From Bin5 sp965232575 (GTDB lineage Bacteria > Chloroflexota > Anaerolineae > Caldilineales > Caldilineaceae), in assembly GCA_965232575.1 (NCBI GenBank), contig CBDDPZ010000008.1, positions 1,178,001-1,242,000 on the forward strand: a stretch of DNA of 64,000 bases, given 5' to 3'. Both the position numbers and the translations under genes were made by a program. Below the pieces are notes generated by a model that did no database searches, was not told the origin of the DNA, and saw only the letters and a program-made list of their open reading frames with translations. Position 1 is the first letter of the stretch; each line of letters opens with the position of its first letter. Below, piece after piece: positions 1 through 8,923 of the stretch.

Positions 1-705
1 CTCCGCGACGGCGAAGCGGTCAATCTCGGCTTCGGCATCTCCGCGCTCGTGCCCCGGGTTCTGCTGGAAGAGGGGCTGGACGGCGCCGTCACCTGGGTAA
101 TCGAACAGGGCGCTGTAGGCGGCATGCCGCTGCAGGGCTTCCAGTTCGGCTGCGCCGCCAACACCCAGGCTATCATCCCTTCACCGGACCAGTTTAGCTA
201 TTTTCAGGGCGGCGGCTTCGACCGCTGCTTCCTCTCCTTCATGCAGATCGACCGTGAGGGCAACATCAACGTCTCCAGGCTGGCCGCCCGCCCCCACGTG
301 ACCGCCGGTGTCGGCGGCTTCGTCGACATCACTGCCAACGCCAGAAACATCGTCATCAGCGGCACATACACCGCCGGCGCCCGCCTCGACGTCGCCGGTG
401 GCCGCCTGCACATCGAGCGCGAGGGCAGAGTGCGTAAGTTCGTCAACGAGGTCGAGCATGTCACCTTCAGCGGCCGCCGCGCCCGTCAGACCGGCCAAAA
501 TGTGCTCGTTATCACCGAACGCTGCGTGCTCCGCCTCGACACCGACGGTTGGACCGTCATCGAGATCGCGCCCGGCGCCTCCATCGAGCAAGACATTCTT
601 GCCCAATGCGAATTCCCGCTGGCCGTCGCGCCCGACCTGCGCGAAATGGAGCCCCGCCTCTTCCTGCCGGAGCGTATGGGTCTTCAATTGCAAGGGAGTG
701 ACTGA
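1..705 (+). CDS. Acyl-CoA:acetate/3-ketoacid CoA-transferase, C-terminal part (5' truncated by window edge)
   Basis: The reading frame is open from base 1, so the gene begins upstream; the GTG at 49 is internal. Residues resemble the second half of a single-chain family I CoA-transferase (propionate/acetate CoA-transferase type): an open DGEAVNLGFGIS stretch, then VIEQGAVGG at about bases 97-123, whose Glu matches the catalytic glutamate that forms the glutamyl-CoA thioester in this family. The conserved FGCAANTQAI segment follows. The product would move CoA between short-chain acyl groups in the cytoplasm. It ends at a TGA at 703-705, with the next operon convergent. The exact substrate cannot be told. 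Confidence 0.85.
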   Translation, partial: LRDGEAVNLGFGISALVPRVLLEEGLDGAVTWVIEQGAVGGMPLQGFQFGCAANTQAIIPSPDQFSYFQGGGFDRCFLSFMQIDREGNINVSRLAARPHVTAGVGGFVDITANARNIVISGTYTAGARLDVAGGRLHIEREGRVRKFVNEVEHVTFSGRRARQTGQNVLVITERCVLRLDTDGWTVIEIAPGASIEQDILAQCEFPLAVAPDLREMEPRLFLPERMGLQLQGSD

Positions 706-812
706 ACTACTGCCTGCCAGTGGGGTTTTCGAGGTTTTGGAAACTCAAGGCGCAAGTCGAGGAAACGATCGCCTACGAGTGGGGAAACTAACAACTAAAA
801 AACTAGAAACAC

Positions 813-2366
813 TCAATAAGCCCCCTCCCCGCCCAAAACCTTCGGGATCGTGCGCAGCAGTATGCTCAGATCCAGTGTCAGGCTCCAGTTCTCGGCGTAG
901 TAAATGTCGAGAAGGACCATCTCATCGAAGGTCAGGTCGCTGCGGCCGCTGACCTGCCAGAGCCCGGTCATCCCCGGGCTGACCGACAGCCGTTTACGAT
1001 GCCAGTCCTTATATTGCGCTACCTCCTCCGGCACATTGGGACGGGGCCCGACAAGGCTCATCTCGCCGCGCAGTACATTGATCAGATTCGGCAGCTCGTC
1101 CAGGCTGAGGCGGCGCAGAATTCGCCCAACAGAGGTGCGACGCGGGTCATCGCGCATCTTGAAGAGCGGACCCGACGCCTCATTGAGATCGGCCATCTCG
1201 TCCAGCTGCGCATCGGCGTCCGCGATCATCGAGCGAAACTTGAAAATCTTGAACTGCCGTCCGTTGCGCCCGACGCGCGTCTGGGCGTAGAATATCGACC
1301 CCGGCGAACTGATCCGGACACACAGGGCGATCAACGCGCCCAGAGGCAGTCCTAGAACTAACATGACCGTGGCCAGGGTCACATCCAGCGCCCGTTTCAC
1401 GAACAGATTCCAGCCCGCAATCGATACCGCCCGTGTCGTGATCAACGGAATACCGTCCAGCCGCTCTACCTGCATCTGGTTCTTCGTCAGCTGGAAAAAG
1501 TCCGGCACGATCTGTGCTTTGGTGCTGTTCTGTTCACACAGATCAAGCAAACGCGCTACTGTGCGGTGGCTCCGCCAGGGCAGGCAGATAATGGCCGTGT
1601 CGATGTCATGGTTTTGCAGGATATCGTAAAAGTTGGTCAGCGGGCCCAGCGCCTGAAAGCGGCCGATGTCCGTCTGATTGATGTCTGGATTGTCGTCCAG
1701 AAAGCCGACAAGCTCGTATCCGAGGCTGGGGCGCGCCGCAATCGTGCGCATAACCATTAACCCCACGTCGCCGGCGCCCACCAACACCACGCGTTCCAGG
1801 CCGATCCCCTGGTTGCGCAGATAGCCGCGCACCGTGTAGATCACTGCCCGACTGATTCCCAGCAACAGCGTGACCAGCACGGCCGTGTACAGGAAGATCA
1901 GGCGGCTGAAAGACAGCTGCCCGAAAGCCAGGTTCAGAATGATCAGGACAACAACGCCGATCGTGGTCGCGCTCGCGATGGCGTAGACCTCCTCAATCCA
2001 GAGGCGATCTCGCCGGTAAACGTAGACTCTGGAGAACTGAAACGAAAAGAAAAGGAGAAAGACCAGCGCCAGTCCGAACGGCAGATAGGTGACCAGTTCA
2101 GCCTGGTTCGCCGGATCGACGGTGAGGAACCATTGCAGCCGATAGCGCACCCAGTAGGCCAACACAAACGCGACAACGATCAGAATCAGATCGCTGATGC
2201 GCAGTAACGCCGGCCACCACCGCGACGGGACCCGAATGAGCAGGGCAGTCAGCCAGTTTCTAACAGGTGATCCTGTTGCCTCCCCGCTCGTCCGCCGCCC
2301 GTTGAGGGTCTGTTGAGGTGTTCGGCGGCCTCGGCGCTGTTTCATCCGTACGGTCGTCATCGGCAT
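813..2366 (-). CDS. Polyprenyl glycosylphosphotransferase (WcaJ/CpsE-like sugar transferase)
   Basis: A 517-residue protein with an N-terminal block of hydrophobic helices (about residues 38-190), a Rossmann-like CoA_binding_3 region (GAGDVG at about 190-200) and a C-terminal bacterial sugar-transferase domain. Diagnostic motifs of that domain are KRALDV, FKIFKFRSM, LDELPNLINVLRGEMSLVGPRP and PGMTGLWQVSGRS. Family members transfer a sugar-1-phosphate from a nucleotide sugar to undecaprenyl phosphate at the inner membrane, starting exopolysaccharide or O-antigen repeat synthesis. It is the last gene of a three-gene minus-strand operon after two glycosyltransferases. The start could be two codons inside. 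The donor sugar is unknown. Confidence 0.9.
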   Translation of the reverse strand: MPMTTVRMKQRRGRRTPQQTLNGRRTSGEATGSPVRNWLTALLIRVPSRWWPALLRISDLILIVVAFVLAYWVRYRLQWFLTVDPANQAELVTYLPFGLALVFLLFFSFQFSRVYVYRRDRLWIEEVYAIASATTIGVVVLIILNLAFGQLSFSRLIFLYTAVLVTLLLGISRAVIYTVRGYLRNQGIGLERVVLVGAGDVGLMVMRTIAARPSLGYELVGFLDDNPDINQTDIGRFQALGPLTNFYDILQNHDIDTAIICLPWRSHRTVARLLDLCEQNSTKAQIVPDFFQLTKNQMQVERLDGIPLITTRAVSIAGWNLFVKRALDVTLATVMLVLGLPLGALIALCVRISSPGSIFYAQTRVGRNGRQFKIFKFRSMIADADAQLDEMADLNEASGPLFKMRDDPRRTSVGRILRRLSLDELPNLINVLRGEMSLVGPRPNVPEEVAQYKDWHRKRLSVSPGMTGLWQVSGRSDLTFDEMVLLDIYYAENWSLTLDLSILLRTIPKVLGGEGAY

Positions 2367-2418
2367 TCATTCAGTGGCCCGCGGTGTGCGAAATGTTGCT
2401 CGTGCTCTGCACCTTCCT

Positions 2419-3597
2419 TTAACCTCCACTTACTGCACTTTCATATACATCCATCGTTTCTTTCGCGGTCCGTTCCCAGGAGAAATTCCTCGCCTGTCGA
2501 AGTCCTAGCTTTCGCAATACAGTAGCGGTTTGCCGGTCTGTGAACAGGCACTCGAACGCGTCCTGCAGAGCGGACTGATCCTGCGCCGGCACAATCAGCG
2601 CCGCGTCGCCGGCCACCTCCTGCAGGCTCGGTGTGTTGCTGCAGATGACCGGCGTCCCCGATGCCATCGCCTCCAACACCGGCAGGCCAAAGCCCTCGAA
2701 CAGACTGGGGTAAACGAATCCGCTGGCCGCGTTGTACCACAAACACAGGTCCCGCTCCGGCAGGAAACCGGGGAACTGTACGATTGGCCCTTTCTCGGAC
2801 GGGCCGCCCGTCAAGCCCAACTCGTCCGCCAGGCTGAAAATCTCCTGGTAGTGCCAGCCTTTGCCGCCCGCCACGACCAGGCCTACGTCGCGCCCGATCA
2901 CACTCTCCGCCCGCCACTTCGCAAAGGTCCGCAGCAGATGGGGTAGATTCTTGCGCGGCTCCAGCGTGCCAACATAAAGCAAAAATCTATCCGGCAGCCC
3001 CATGAGCTCGCGAAAATCGGTGACTTCAGCAGCCGGCAGCGGCCGGAACTGCCCGCCGACCCCATTATACACCACCTCCACGCGCCGGCTGTCCACCCCG
3101 AACTCCGCCCGTACGTCCGCTGCCGTCTGTTTGCTGACTGCGATAACCCGCCGGGCCCGGCGGGCGCTGGCACGGCATAGTTGGCCAAGGTAGAATCGCT
3201 TGAGGCGGGGGAATCGCTCCGGCATCCGTATAAAGCTGAGGTCGTGGACTGTCACCACGCCGGGCACCCTCGTCGCCAGCGGCAGCGTATTCACCAGGCC
3301 GTGCACCAGGTTCCCCTGCGCCGTCATCGCGGCCAGCGGCAGCGCCGTCTGCTCCCAGATGATGCGGAGCACCGGGGCGGCGGCCGGCCAGCTTGTATGG
3401 CGCAGCTCCATCCCCGGGCGCCTCTGCGGAAAGCGAAAATCGCGGTCGTTGACAAAAGCCGTCACCTGATTTCCGTCGGTCTCGGCCGCAAGCGCCGTCA
3501 GCAAGTTGCGGCAGTAGTTACTGACCCCGGCCCCCCGGTAACCGCCTCTTGTATGTAGTAGCTGGGCGTTGACGACGACTCTCATAGTCAACTGCAT
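2419..3597 (-). CDS. Glycosyltransferase family 4 (mannosyl/rhamnosyl-type)
   Basis: A 392-residue GT-B glycosyltransferase. The N-terminal part has the glycine-rich HTRGGYRGAGVSNY loop of GT4 acceptors domains, the middle has VHDLSF and AVSKQTAADV, and the C-terminal domain has LYVGTLEPRKNL, the donor-binding segment YPSLFEGFGLPVLEAMASGTPVI, and PS-QEVAGDAA. It would add a sugar to a lipid-linked oligosaccharide on the cytoplasmic face. It starts 11 bases after the preceding glycosyltransferase stops and ends about 50 bases before the sugar transferase, consistent with one transcript. A second ATG four codons in (3585) is an alternative start; neither has a strong Shine-Dalgarno site. The specific sugar is not predictable. 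Confidence 0.88.
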   Translation of the reverse strand: MQLTMRVVVNAQLLHTRGGYRGAGVSNYCRNLLTALAAETDGNQVTAFVNDRDFRFPQRRPGMELRHTSWPAAAPVLRIIWEQTALPLAAMTAQGNLVHGLVNTLPLATRVPGVVTVHDLSFIRMPERFPRLKRFYLGQLCRASARRARRVIAVSKQTAADVRAEFGVDSRRVEVVYNGVGGQFRPLPAAEVTDFRELMGLPDRFLLYVGTLEPRKNLPHLLRTFAKWRAESVIGRDVGLVVAGGKGWHYQEIFSLADELGLTGGPSEKGPIVQFPGFLPERDLCLWYNAASGFVYPSLFEGFGLPVLEAMASGTPVICSNTPSLQEVAGDAALIVPAQDQSALQDAFECLFTDRQTATVLRKLGLRQARNFSWERTAKETMDVYESAVSGG

Positions 3598-3608
3598 GTA
3601 ATCAGTCT

Positions 3609-4730
3609 TTAGCGGCCATGGGTTACGGCCTTATACGCCGCCACCGTCTGCCGGGCAATCTCTTTCATCGTGAAATGGGTCAGCACGCGCTGCCTTCCCG
3701 CTTCCGCCAGTCTGTTGCGCGCCGCCCGATCCTTCATCAACCGCTTCAATTGCGAACGCAGCGCTTCGATATCTCCCTCCGGGAAAACCAACCCGGCATC
3801 TCCGATGACGTTGGGGATCTCGCCGCTGCTGCTGCCTAGCACCGGTACCCCGCAGGCCATCGCCTCAATAAGTACACGTCCGAACTGCTCCTTCCAGTTG
3901 GGCCGTGTGCGGCTGGGCAGCACCAGCGTGTCCAGCGAGCGATAGAAGTCGGGCATCTCCCCGCTGGGCAGTCTGACGCCCAGCGTGACCCGGTCTGCGA
4001 TGTCGCTTTCGGAAGCCAGCCTCCGCAGCGCTTCGATCTCCTCCCCGCTGCCTACCAGCGTCAACCGCCAGTCACCCTCCAGTCCGGCGCACGCCCGCAG
4101 CAGCAGGTCAAGCCCCTTCTCGGGCAACAGGCCCCCGGCGTAGCCAATGTGAAACGCCTCTTCCTTTTCGCCTTGCTTTGCTCGTTCCTCCTCTTCCTGC
4201 GGCCGGAATATGGATGGATCGACGCCGAATTGCGGCAACACCACGATTTCGTCTTTGTAGCCTTTGCGCGCGAGCACGTCGCGAGCCTCGGCATTCCCGG
4301 CGATCGCGAGCGAACAGGCGCGGTATACAGTGCGCTCGAACCAGTTGAACGGCGGCGGATAGCGGCGAAGCAGATTCTGCCACGTAAAGAAGAGCGGCTT
4401 CGCGCCCACCGACCGCGCCGCCCGCACACCGAGAAACGTAGCCAAATTGTATGGCTCCTCATCCACATGTACAACCTGCGGTTTCAGCCCCCGCAGCTCC
4501 TTTACCAGTGTAGGGTAAAAGTGTATATGGTATGCGCCGTTGAATAGGACGGGAATCGTACGCAGTTCGTAGCCGAAAGTATGCAGCCGTTCCGCCTCTT
4601 GCGTCCCGCGCCTGTCCCGCCAGCTCGGCGGCGTCAGCACCGTCAGCTCCACCCCCTGCCGGGCGATCTCCTCGGCCTTCCTCTGATACGCGCCCACAAC
4701 GAGCGCCTTGCTAACGAGCACAACGCGCAA
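3609..4730 (-). CDS. Glycosyltransferase family 4
   Basis: A 373-residue GT-B enzyme, first gene of the polysaccharide operon. The N-terminal domain begins MRVVLVSKALVVGAYQRK. The C-terminal domain has HIGYAGGLLPEKGLDLLL and the nucleotide-sugar site EQFGRVLIEAMACGVPVLGSSSGEIPNVIGDAG, including the E-x7-E pattern of GT4 retaining enzymes. The start is TTG at 4728-4730, chosen because AGAGGGA lies about 8 bases upstream and no better ATG fits the fold. It probably extends a cell-surface glycan with the next two gene products. Acceptor and sugar are unknown. Confidence 0.88.
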   Translation of the reverse strand: MRVVLVSKALVVGAYQRKAEEIARQGVELTVLTPPSWRDRRGTQEAERLHTFGYELRTIPVLFNGAYHIHFYPTLVKELRGLKPQVVHVDEEPYNLATFLGVRAARSVGAKPLFFTWQNLLRRYPPPFNWFERTVYRACSLAIAGNAEARDVLARKGYKDEIVVLPQFGVDPSIFRPQEEEERAKQGEKEEAFHIGYAGGLLPEKGLDLLLRACAGLEGDWRLTLVGSGEEIEALRRLASESDIADRVTLGVRLPSGEMPDFYRSLDTLVLPSRTRPNWKEQFGRVLIEAMACGVPVLGSSSGEIPNVIGDAGLVFPEGDIEALRSQLKRLMKDRAARNRLAEAGRQRVLTHFTMKEIARQTVAAYKAVTHGR

Positions 4731-4799
4731 GGAGTTCCCTCTTATGCTGGGTGGTAAGTGTCTGGAGACCAGAGGTTTCGTTCAATTTTTCGCGCTCTG

Positions 4800-4828
4800 A
4801 TTGTAGTGGAACCGCGGGCACCGCTCAA
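4800..4828 (-). promoter_or_regulatory. Putative sigma70-type promoter for the polysaccharide operon
   Basis: On the minus strand TTGAGC (4823-4828) and TACAAT (4800-4805) are 17 bases apart. The predicted start lies about 60 bases before the TTG of the first glycosyltransferase. Pattern match only. Confidence 0.4.
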
Positions 4829-5008
4829 TAGCGGAGAGGAGGAAAATGTACCCGAAAATGGGACAATAGCGCGGACAAGCTACAGAGCGGTCTTGAATCC
4901 CTTTTTTTCGATTACTAACGCCGGTGACGTCCCGCTCTGTTCAAACTGGTCATGACGGTTGGAAGATGGAAAAGGAACAAGGGTTTACGAGGTCATGGTT
5001 CTTAAGGG

Positions 5009-5990
5009 ACCTGAGTTCGGAGTTAGCTAGTGGTTGGGACCAGGGCCAGCTCATTATCGTGGAGATGTAGGGACGGTTTCTTTGGTTGCCAAGTGTAGGC
5101 AATCAGACCGGCGATGAGATTGACGAGAAAGTTGGTGCTGCTGCGGTGACGGGTGTGTTCAATCTGGGAGACATTCTTGAGTTGGTCAACGATGGTCTCG
5201 ATAATGAAACGTTTGCGTGTCAGCAGCTTGTCCTGGAGAAGGACGAGTCGATTCTGCATGTTTTTGCGAAGCGGCGTGATCAGTTGCAGCCCTTGCGCGA
5301 AGAGTTGCTCGAAGAGAGCCTGGGAGAGATAGCCACGGTCGCCAACCAGCTTACCCCACAACGATTTGGACATCTGTGGGACCGGTTTGCGGTCATCGGT
5401 GTTGGCGGGCGTGAGTTGAACCGCCAGCAACTCTCCCTGGTCATTGACAAGCAGATGGAGCTTGAAACCATAGAACCATCCCAAGCTGCTCTTGCCGTGC
5501 GTGGCCATCCCGGCAAAGACCCGGTGACGACCGATGCGTCGGTTGTGGCAGACAGACAACGGGGTTGAATCAATGAATGCAACGCCTGCCCCCTGGCCAA
5601 AGCGCACTCGCAGATAGAGACACATGGCTGGCAGAGCCGATGGAATCAACTCCACAAAGCGCGTATAACTAACCAAGGCAGGGAATTCACTGCGCAGACG
5701 CTCACACACCTGCTGCATATAGTAGGCTTTGAAATTGCGATAATGCGACTGATGAAAGTGGACCAGAATCGTCATCACTTCACTCAAGCTCAGCCGAGGG
5801 GCTGGCCCTCGCTTACCGGTCAGTCCATACAGCTTCGCATCCTCCCAGCTACTCAGCCACTGACAGAAATCATCGACATCACAGAACATGAGTATACTCA
5901 TCTTGAGCGCCTTTCCTTGCTGGTGAATTTTGGTTGTCGAACTTCTATTCCACCACCTTGTTCAGACGCTCATTTACTCCTAATTCAGGT
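5009..5990 (-). mobile_element. Complete IS982-family insertion sequence, 982 bp, with 6-bp target duplication
   Basis: Both ends carry matching inverted repeats: ACCTGAGTTCGGAG at 5009-5022 and, inverted, ACCTGAATTAGGAG at 5977-5990 (12 of 14 identical). The element is flanked by TAAGGG at 5003-5008 and 5991-5996, a direct target-site duplication. Length, ends and single transposase fit IS982. The intact ends and duplication suggest recent insertion. Confidence 0.9.
5023..5901 (-). CDS. IS982 family transposase
   Basis: A 292-residue DDE transposase. The first acidic residue lies in the IS982 signature VAFIDSTPLSVCHNRRI (residues about 108-124), the second in KLVGDRGYLSQ, and the last in the ETIVDQLKN region. 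The protein is full length for the family and fills the element from 14 bases inside one end to about 75 inside the other. It would cut and rejoin the element ends. No frameshift or internal stop is seen, so the element may be active. Confidence 0.93.
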   Translation of the reverse strand: MSILMFCDVDDFCQWLSSWEDAKLYGLTGKRGPAPRLSLSEVMTILVHFHQSHYRNFKAYYMQQVCERLRSEFPALVSYTRFVELIPSALPAMCLYLRVRFGQGAGVAFIDSTPLSVCHNRRIGRHRVFAGMATHGKSSLGWFYGFKLHLLVNDQGELLAVQLTPANTDDRKPVPQMSKSLWGKLVGDRGYLSQALFEQLFAQGLQLITPLRKNMQNRLVLLQDKLLTRKRFIIETIVDQLKNVSQIEHTRHRSSTNFLVNLIAGLIAYTWQPKKPSLHLHDNELALVPTTS

Positions 5991-6032
5991 TAAGGGGGAA
6001 AATGTCGGGGTAGAGGACGGAACAGCAGAGTG

Positions 6033-6965
6033 TCACTTGGGTCTGACTCCCAATTGCACACGCGACAGATCCTGACCACATCCGCTCAACAAATTTTTCG
6101 TCCTCCTTACGGAGTCAAACCTGCTAAAATTCGCTTCAACGACTACTGGCGTCCCCGCGATCGATTTAGGGTTGAAAAACTGCTTTCCAGACGGGTGGAT
6201 CGCTTCAGTGTAGACGAGATGACGAGCCTCGCTCGAAAAATCCGAGAGATTGCCTGTTGTTAGCAGTCCCATGGACCATAGCCACTCAACTGTTAGCAAA
6301 ACCAATGAGTTCCAAGCCTGCAACGGATGTTCACTGCCGTCTAGAAATCGAATGAGCTCTGGAAGATTCGTAGTCTTGTGGGCAACGAACTTAGACAGCG
6401 GTACCCAATCAAGTGAGCCAGAAACAGGTGGGACCGGACCAACTATGGTAGGGGTCACAGCTATCGGCTTGCTTGCTTGTTCAACCTGACCCGAAGACAA
6501 GTTGGGCCGCCAGAGGAGCAAGAGCTTGAGAGCGATCAGATAAGAAGGAGATTCTGAAATCCTTACATTTAGTAACTGCCTTTCGTCTAAAGTACCACGT
6601 CGAAATACTTCGTACAGCTCCCACTGGTCTCCGTCGGTAATACCAGCGTACTCGATTCCTGCTAAATTTGAGTAATTGATCATCTGACCCAAATGCGAAC
6701 CTAATGACTCTCCTAGTCTTTTCGCTTCAATAGTTGCGCTCGGACGCCGTTTCTGATCCAACAGTGCGTAATCAGCTTTGCGTCCGCTGACGTCATATTC
6801 AGGAATGACGATCGAAGGATCTGTCGTATCCCATTCGAGGACCTGCAAGAGAGGGTCGATCAACGCCAAGCGCGTGCGTGTTTCATTGACTCTCAGTATC
6901 GGGCCGTGGTCGGCGATTCGCCGCTTCAACGTCTCTATGACAGAAATTAGCTCGTCCAGAAGCAT
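6033..6965 (-). CDS. Restriction-endonuclease-like protein with HsdR N-terminal (PD-(D/E)xK) domain
   Basis: A 310-residue protein without helicase motifs. Residues about 1-130 match the type I restriction HsdR_N fold: D in GRKADYALL followed by ATIEAKRLG gives the D...ExK nuclease core, and GQMINYSNLAGIEYAGITDGDQWELYE is typical of this family. The C-terminal half (about 190-310) is not recognised. It would be a DNA-binding or cleaving enzyme; stand-alone HsdR_N proteins are often near defence genes. It stops 43 bases from the IS982 element and lies downstream of the DUF4276/ATPase pair on the same strand, separated by about 120 bases, so it may be part of the same locus. Confidence 0.7.
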   Translation of the reverse strand: MLLDELISVIETLKRRIADHGPILRVNETRTRLALIDPLLQVLEWDTTDPSIVIPEYDVSGRKADYALLDQKRRPSATIEAKRLGESLGSHLGQMINYSNLAGIEYAGITDGDQWELYEVFRRGTLDERQLLNVRISESPSYLIALKLLLLWRPNLSSGQVEQASKPIAVTPTIVGPVPPVSGSLDWVPLSKFVAHKTTNLPELIRFLDGSEHPLQAWNSLVLLTVEWLWSMGLLTTGNLSDFSSEARHLVYTEAIHPSGKQFFNPKSIAGTPVVVEANFSRFDSVRRTKNLLSGCGQDLSRVQLGVRPK

Positions 6966-7088
6966 AAGGTTTCTCCTGCGTTCAGAAGAGAGAATGTCGC
7001 TCTTCTATGTGTTATGTGCAGGTGTTGCTACCGGTGAAGATGAACTCTAACTCCTCCAAACAACTAGCCAATCTTGGACGTACAACCC

Positions 7089-7718
7089 TTAACCTTCCTC
7101 AGCCCAATAGGCAGGAGGCCATTCGCCAATTTCTAAATTCATGGAACTAACCAATCGCCCGAATGCACTCGCGAGCTTCCTAAACGAGCGGCTGTGCCGA
7201 TAAGCTTCAGCCAACGAAAAGCTGGCGCTTAAGGCCGGCTGATCCGTAGTCTCAAGATAAGTGGCGCCTGACTCCATCCGAGCTTCCAAGTGCCCCTTGG
7301 CGTCGCGGGGCAGTTCCGGGTCGGGAGGAGGCTGGGCGTCGAAACGAATACGGTTCTGGCCGCGTAGCGACTTGATGGCGGCCAAAAACCAAGCTTCAAA
7401 CTCTCGATGGGCGATCACGACCTCGGAGGGCACGTCCCCGGCTGCCTGTACCGTCCAATTCTGGACAGTCGGGCCCATATCTGCGGGGCAGTCGGTGTCC
7501 CCGTCGAACAGGACAATAACAGCGCAACAGTCGGGTTGGAGTAGCGCTAACCTGACCGCTCTCTTCAATTCGGTCTCGCGTACCAACTGGTTGCGTGGCT
7601 TGCGGATTGGTCGCCCGACTTCGATACCCCAGGCCTGTGCCTCTGTGATCAGACGACGTAACAATACAGGCAAAGCCTTTACATCGCCATGGCCCTCGAC
7701 GATGGGCTGGATTTTCAC
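7089..7718 (-). CDS. DUF4276 family TOPRIM-like protein, partner of adjacent ATPase
   Basis: A 209-residue protein with the DUF4276 pattern: an early acidic VEGHGDVKALPVLLRR, then IVLFDGDTDCP (acidic D-x-D) and HREFEAWFLAAIKSLRG. These acidic residues look like the TOPRIM metal site of OLD-type nucleases. Its GTG start overlaps the ATPase stop by four bases (GTGA, 7715-7718), implying translational coupling. DUF4276 genes commonly follow an OLD/RecF-like ATPase; the pair resembles a split OLD nuclease and is likely an anti-phage or plasmid-restriction module. Nuclease activity is inference. Confidence 0.75.
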   Translation of the reverse strand: MKIQPIVEGHGDVKALPVLLRRLITEAQAWGIEVGRPIRKPRNQLVRETELKRAVRLALLQPDCCAVIVLFDGDTDCPADMGPTVQNWTVQAAGDVPSEVVIAHREFEAWFLAAIKSLRGQNRIRFDAQPPPDPELPRDAKGHLEARMESGATYLETTDQPALSASFSLAEAYRHSRSFRKLASAFGRLVSSMNLEIGEWPPAYWAEEG

Positions 7719-8923
7719 ATTAGAGCACTTTCGGTGAATAGGTTAAGCTGGCGCGGAACGTGGACAAAGAGTTCAGCAGGGGTCAAGGCATTGGCACGCA
7801 GTAGTTCCCCCGCGCCCATCAGGTGTTGGGCCAATGCCTGTCGTACCGAGGGTGACACCGGACCAATCCTTGTCATTCCCGCTTCCCATTGTGCGACGCG
7901 GAGGTGCCGATCTTCGATCCACTCAGCATCGAGGATATCTGGGCTGTGTGTGGTCACTATAACCTGCATAGTACGTCCTGCATGGCGCAACACGTCCAGC
8001 ACGGAGCCTAACGCGCCTGGGTGGATGGTGGCTTCAGGTTCTTCAATCACGAGAAGTGAAGGAGAAGGACGCTGGAATACCGCGGCGAGCAAGCCCAACA
8101 CGCGCAACGTGCCGTCGGACATGTTATAGGCTTCGAATTTAACGTGTTCCTTTAACGTCCAGTCCTGAGCAAATTCCATCGTGAGTTTGTTCCCGTGTTT
8201 CCTGGGTTTAACGTCGACGGTACTTGGGACAATACTTTCGAGGAGCCCAAGGATGGTCTTCCAGTCGTCGGGAGCAGCGCGTTGGATCTCCCGCAGAACA
8301 CTAGCGGCGTTGCCGCCATCAGGACGCAGCCGCACACCTTCGTCCGGATCCTGCAAATCTCGCAACGCCGAGGGTTCGATTCGGCAAATCTGCATGCGGG
8401 AAAGGAATCGCAATACGGATTGAAAGCGGGCATCACCGCCAACGAGGGGAAGAGCGAGGGCATTAGGCTCTAGGACAGGGACAAGGGAAGATACATTGCT
8501 GCGCCAAGGTGTGGCGATTGCCGATCGATCGAACCAACTATAAGAGCCATCAGGCCGGTGTACAATACATTGTTCACGTACCACCTCGAAACCATATTGT
8601 CCCAAGGGGCTTAACTCGAACCCATAACGCGCCTCAGAAGTGTCGTGGTCTGGGTTCTGTAGAACAACCGCAAAACCCAAGTTTGCAGACCGTCCACGTG
8701 CTGAACTGCGGTTGCCGATCGCAAAGAAACCCCCGCGGCGTGCGAGAACTGCTTGAAGCGGCGAGGCCATGGCATCGGCCAGAAAGGCAAATGCGTCGGC
8801 GAAGTTGCTCTTGCCGGAGCCGTTCTGGCCGACGAGAAAGGTGGGATTGTCGAATTCCACTACCTCGGCCGGCAGGCTGCGGAAACGTTTCAAAATCAGT
8901 TTGCGAAGTATTGGTTCAGACAT
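7715..8923 (-). CDS. OLD/RecF-like AAA (ABC-type) ATPase
   Basis: A 402-residue ATPase. It has Walker A FLVGQNGSGKSN (about residues 29-41), an ABC signature-like NMSDGTLRVLGLL (about 268-280), Walker B LLVIEEPEATIHP (about 292-305) and the switch VIVTTHSPDIL (about 321-332). There is no long coiled coil, so it belongs to the AAA_21/AAA_15 group. The neighbouring DUF4276 gene overlaps its stop codon. By analogy with OLD, AbiL and PARIS-type pairs it may sense an invader and control the TOPRIM partner; this is inference. G+C is slightly lower than in the metabolic genes around it. Confidence 0.82.
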   Translation of the reverse strand: MSEPILRKLILKRFRSLPAEVVEFDNPTFLVGQNGSGKSNFADAFAFLADAMASPLQAVLARRGGFFAIGNRSSARGRSANLGFAVVLQNPDHDTSEARYGFELSPLGQYGFEVVREQCIVHRPDGSYSWFDRSAIATPWRSNVSSLVPVLEPNALALPLVGGDARFQSVLRFLSRMQICRIEPSALRDLQDPDEGVRLRPDGGNAASVLREIQRAAPDDWKTILGLLESIVPSTVDVKPRKHGNKLTMEFAQDWTLKEHVKFEAYNMSDGTLRVLGLLAAVFQRPSPSLLVIEEPEATIHPGALGSVLDVLRHAGRTMQVIVTTHSPDILDAEWIEDRHLRVAQWEAGMTRIGPVSPSVRQALAQHLMGAGELLRANALTPAELFVHVPRQLNLFTESALM

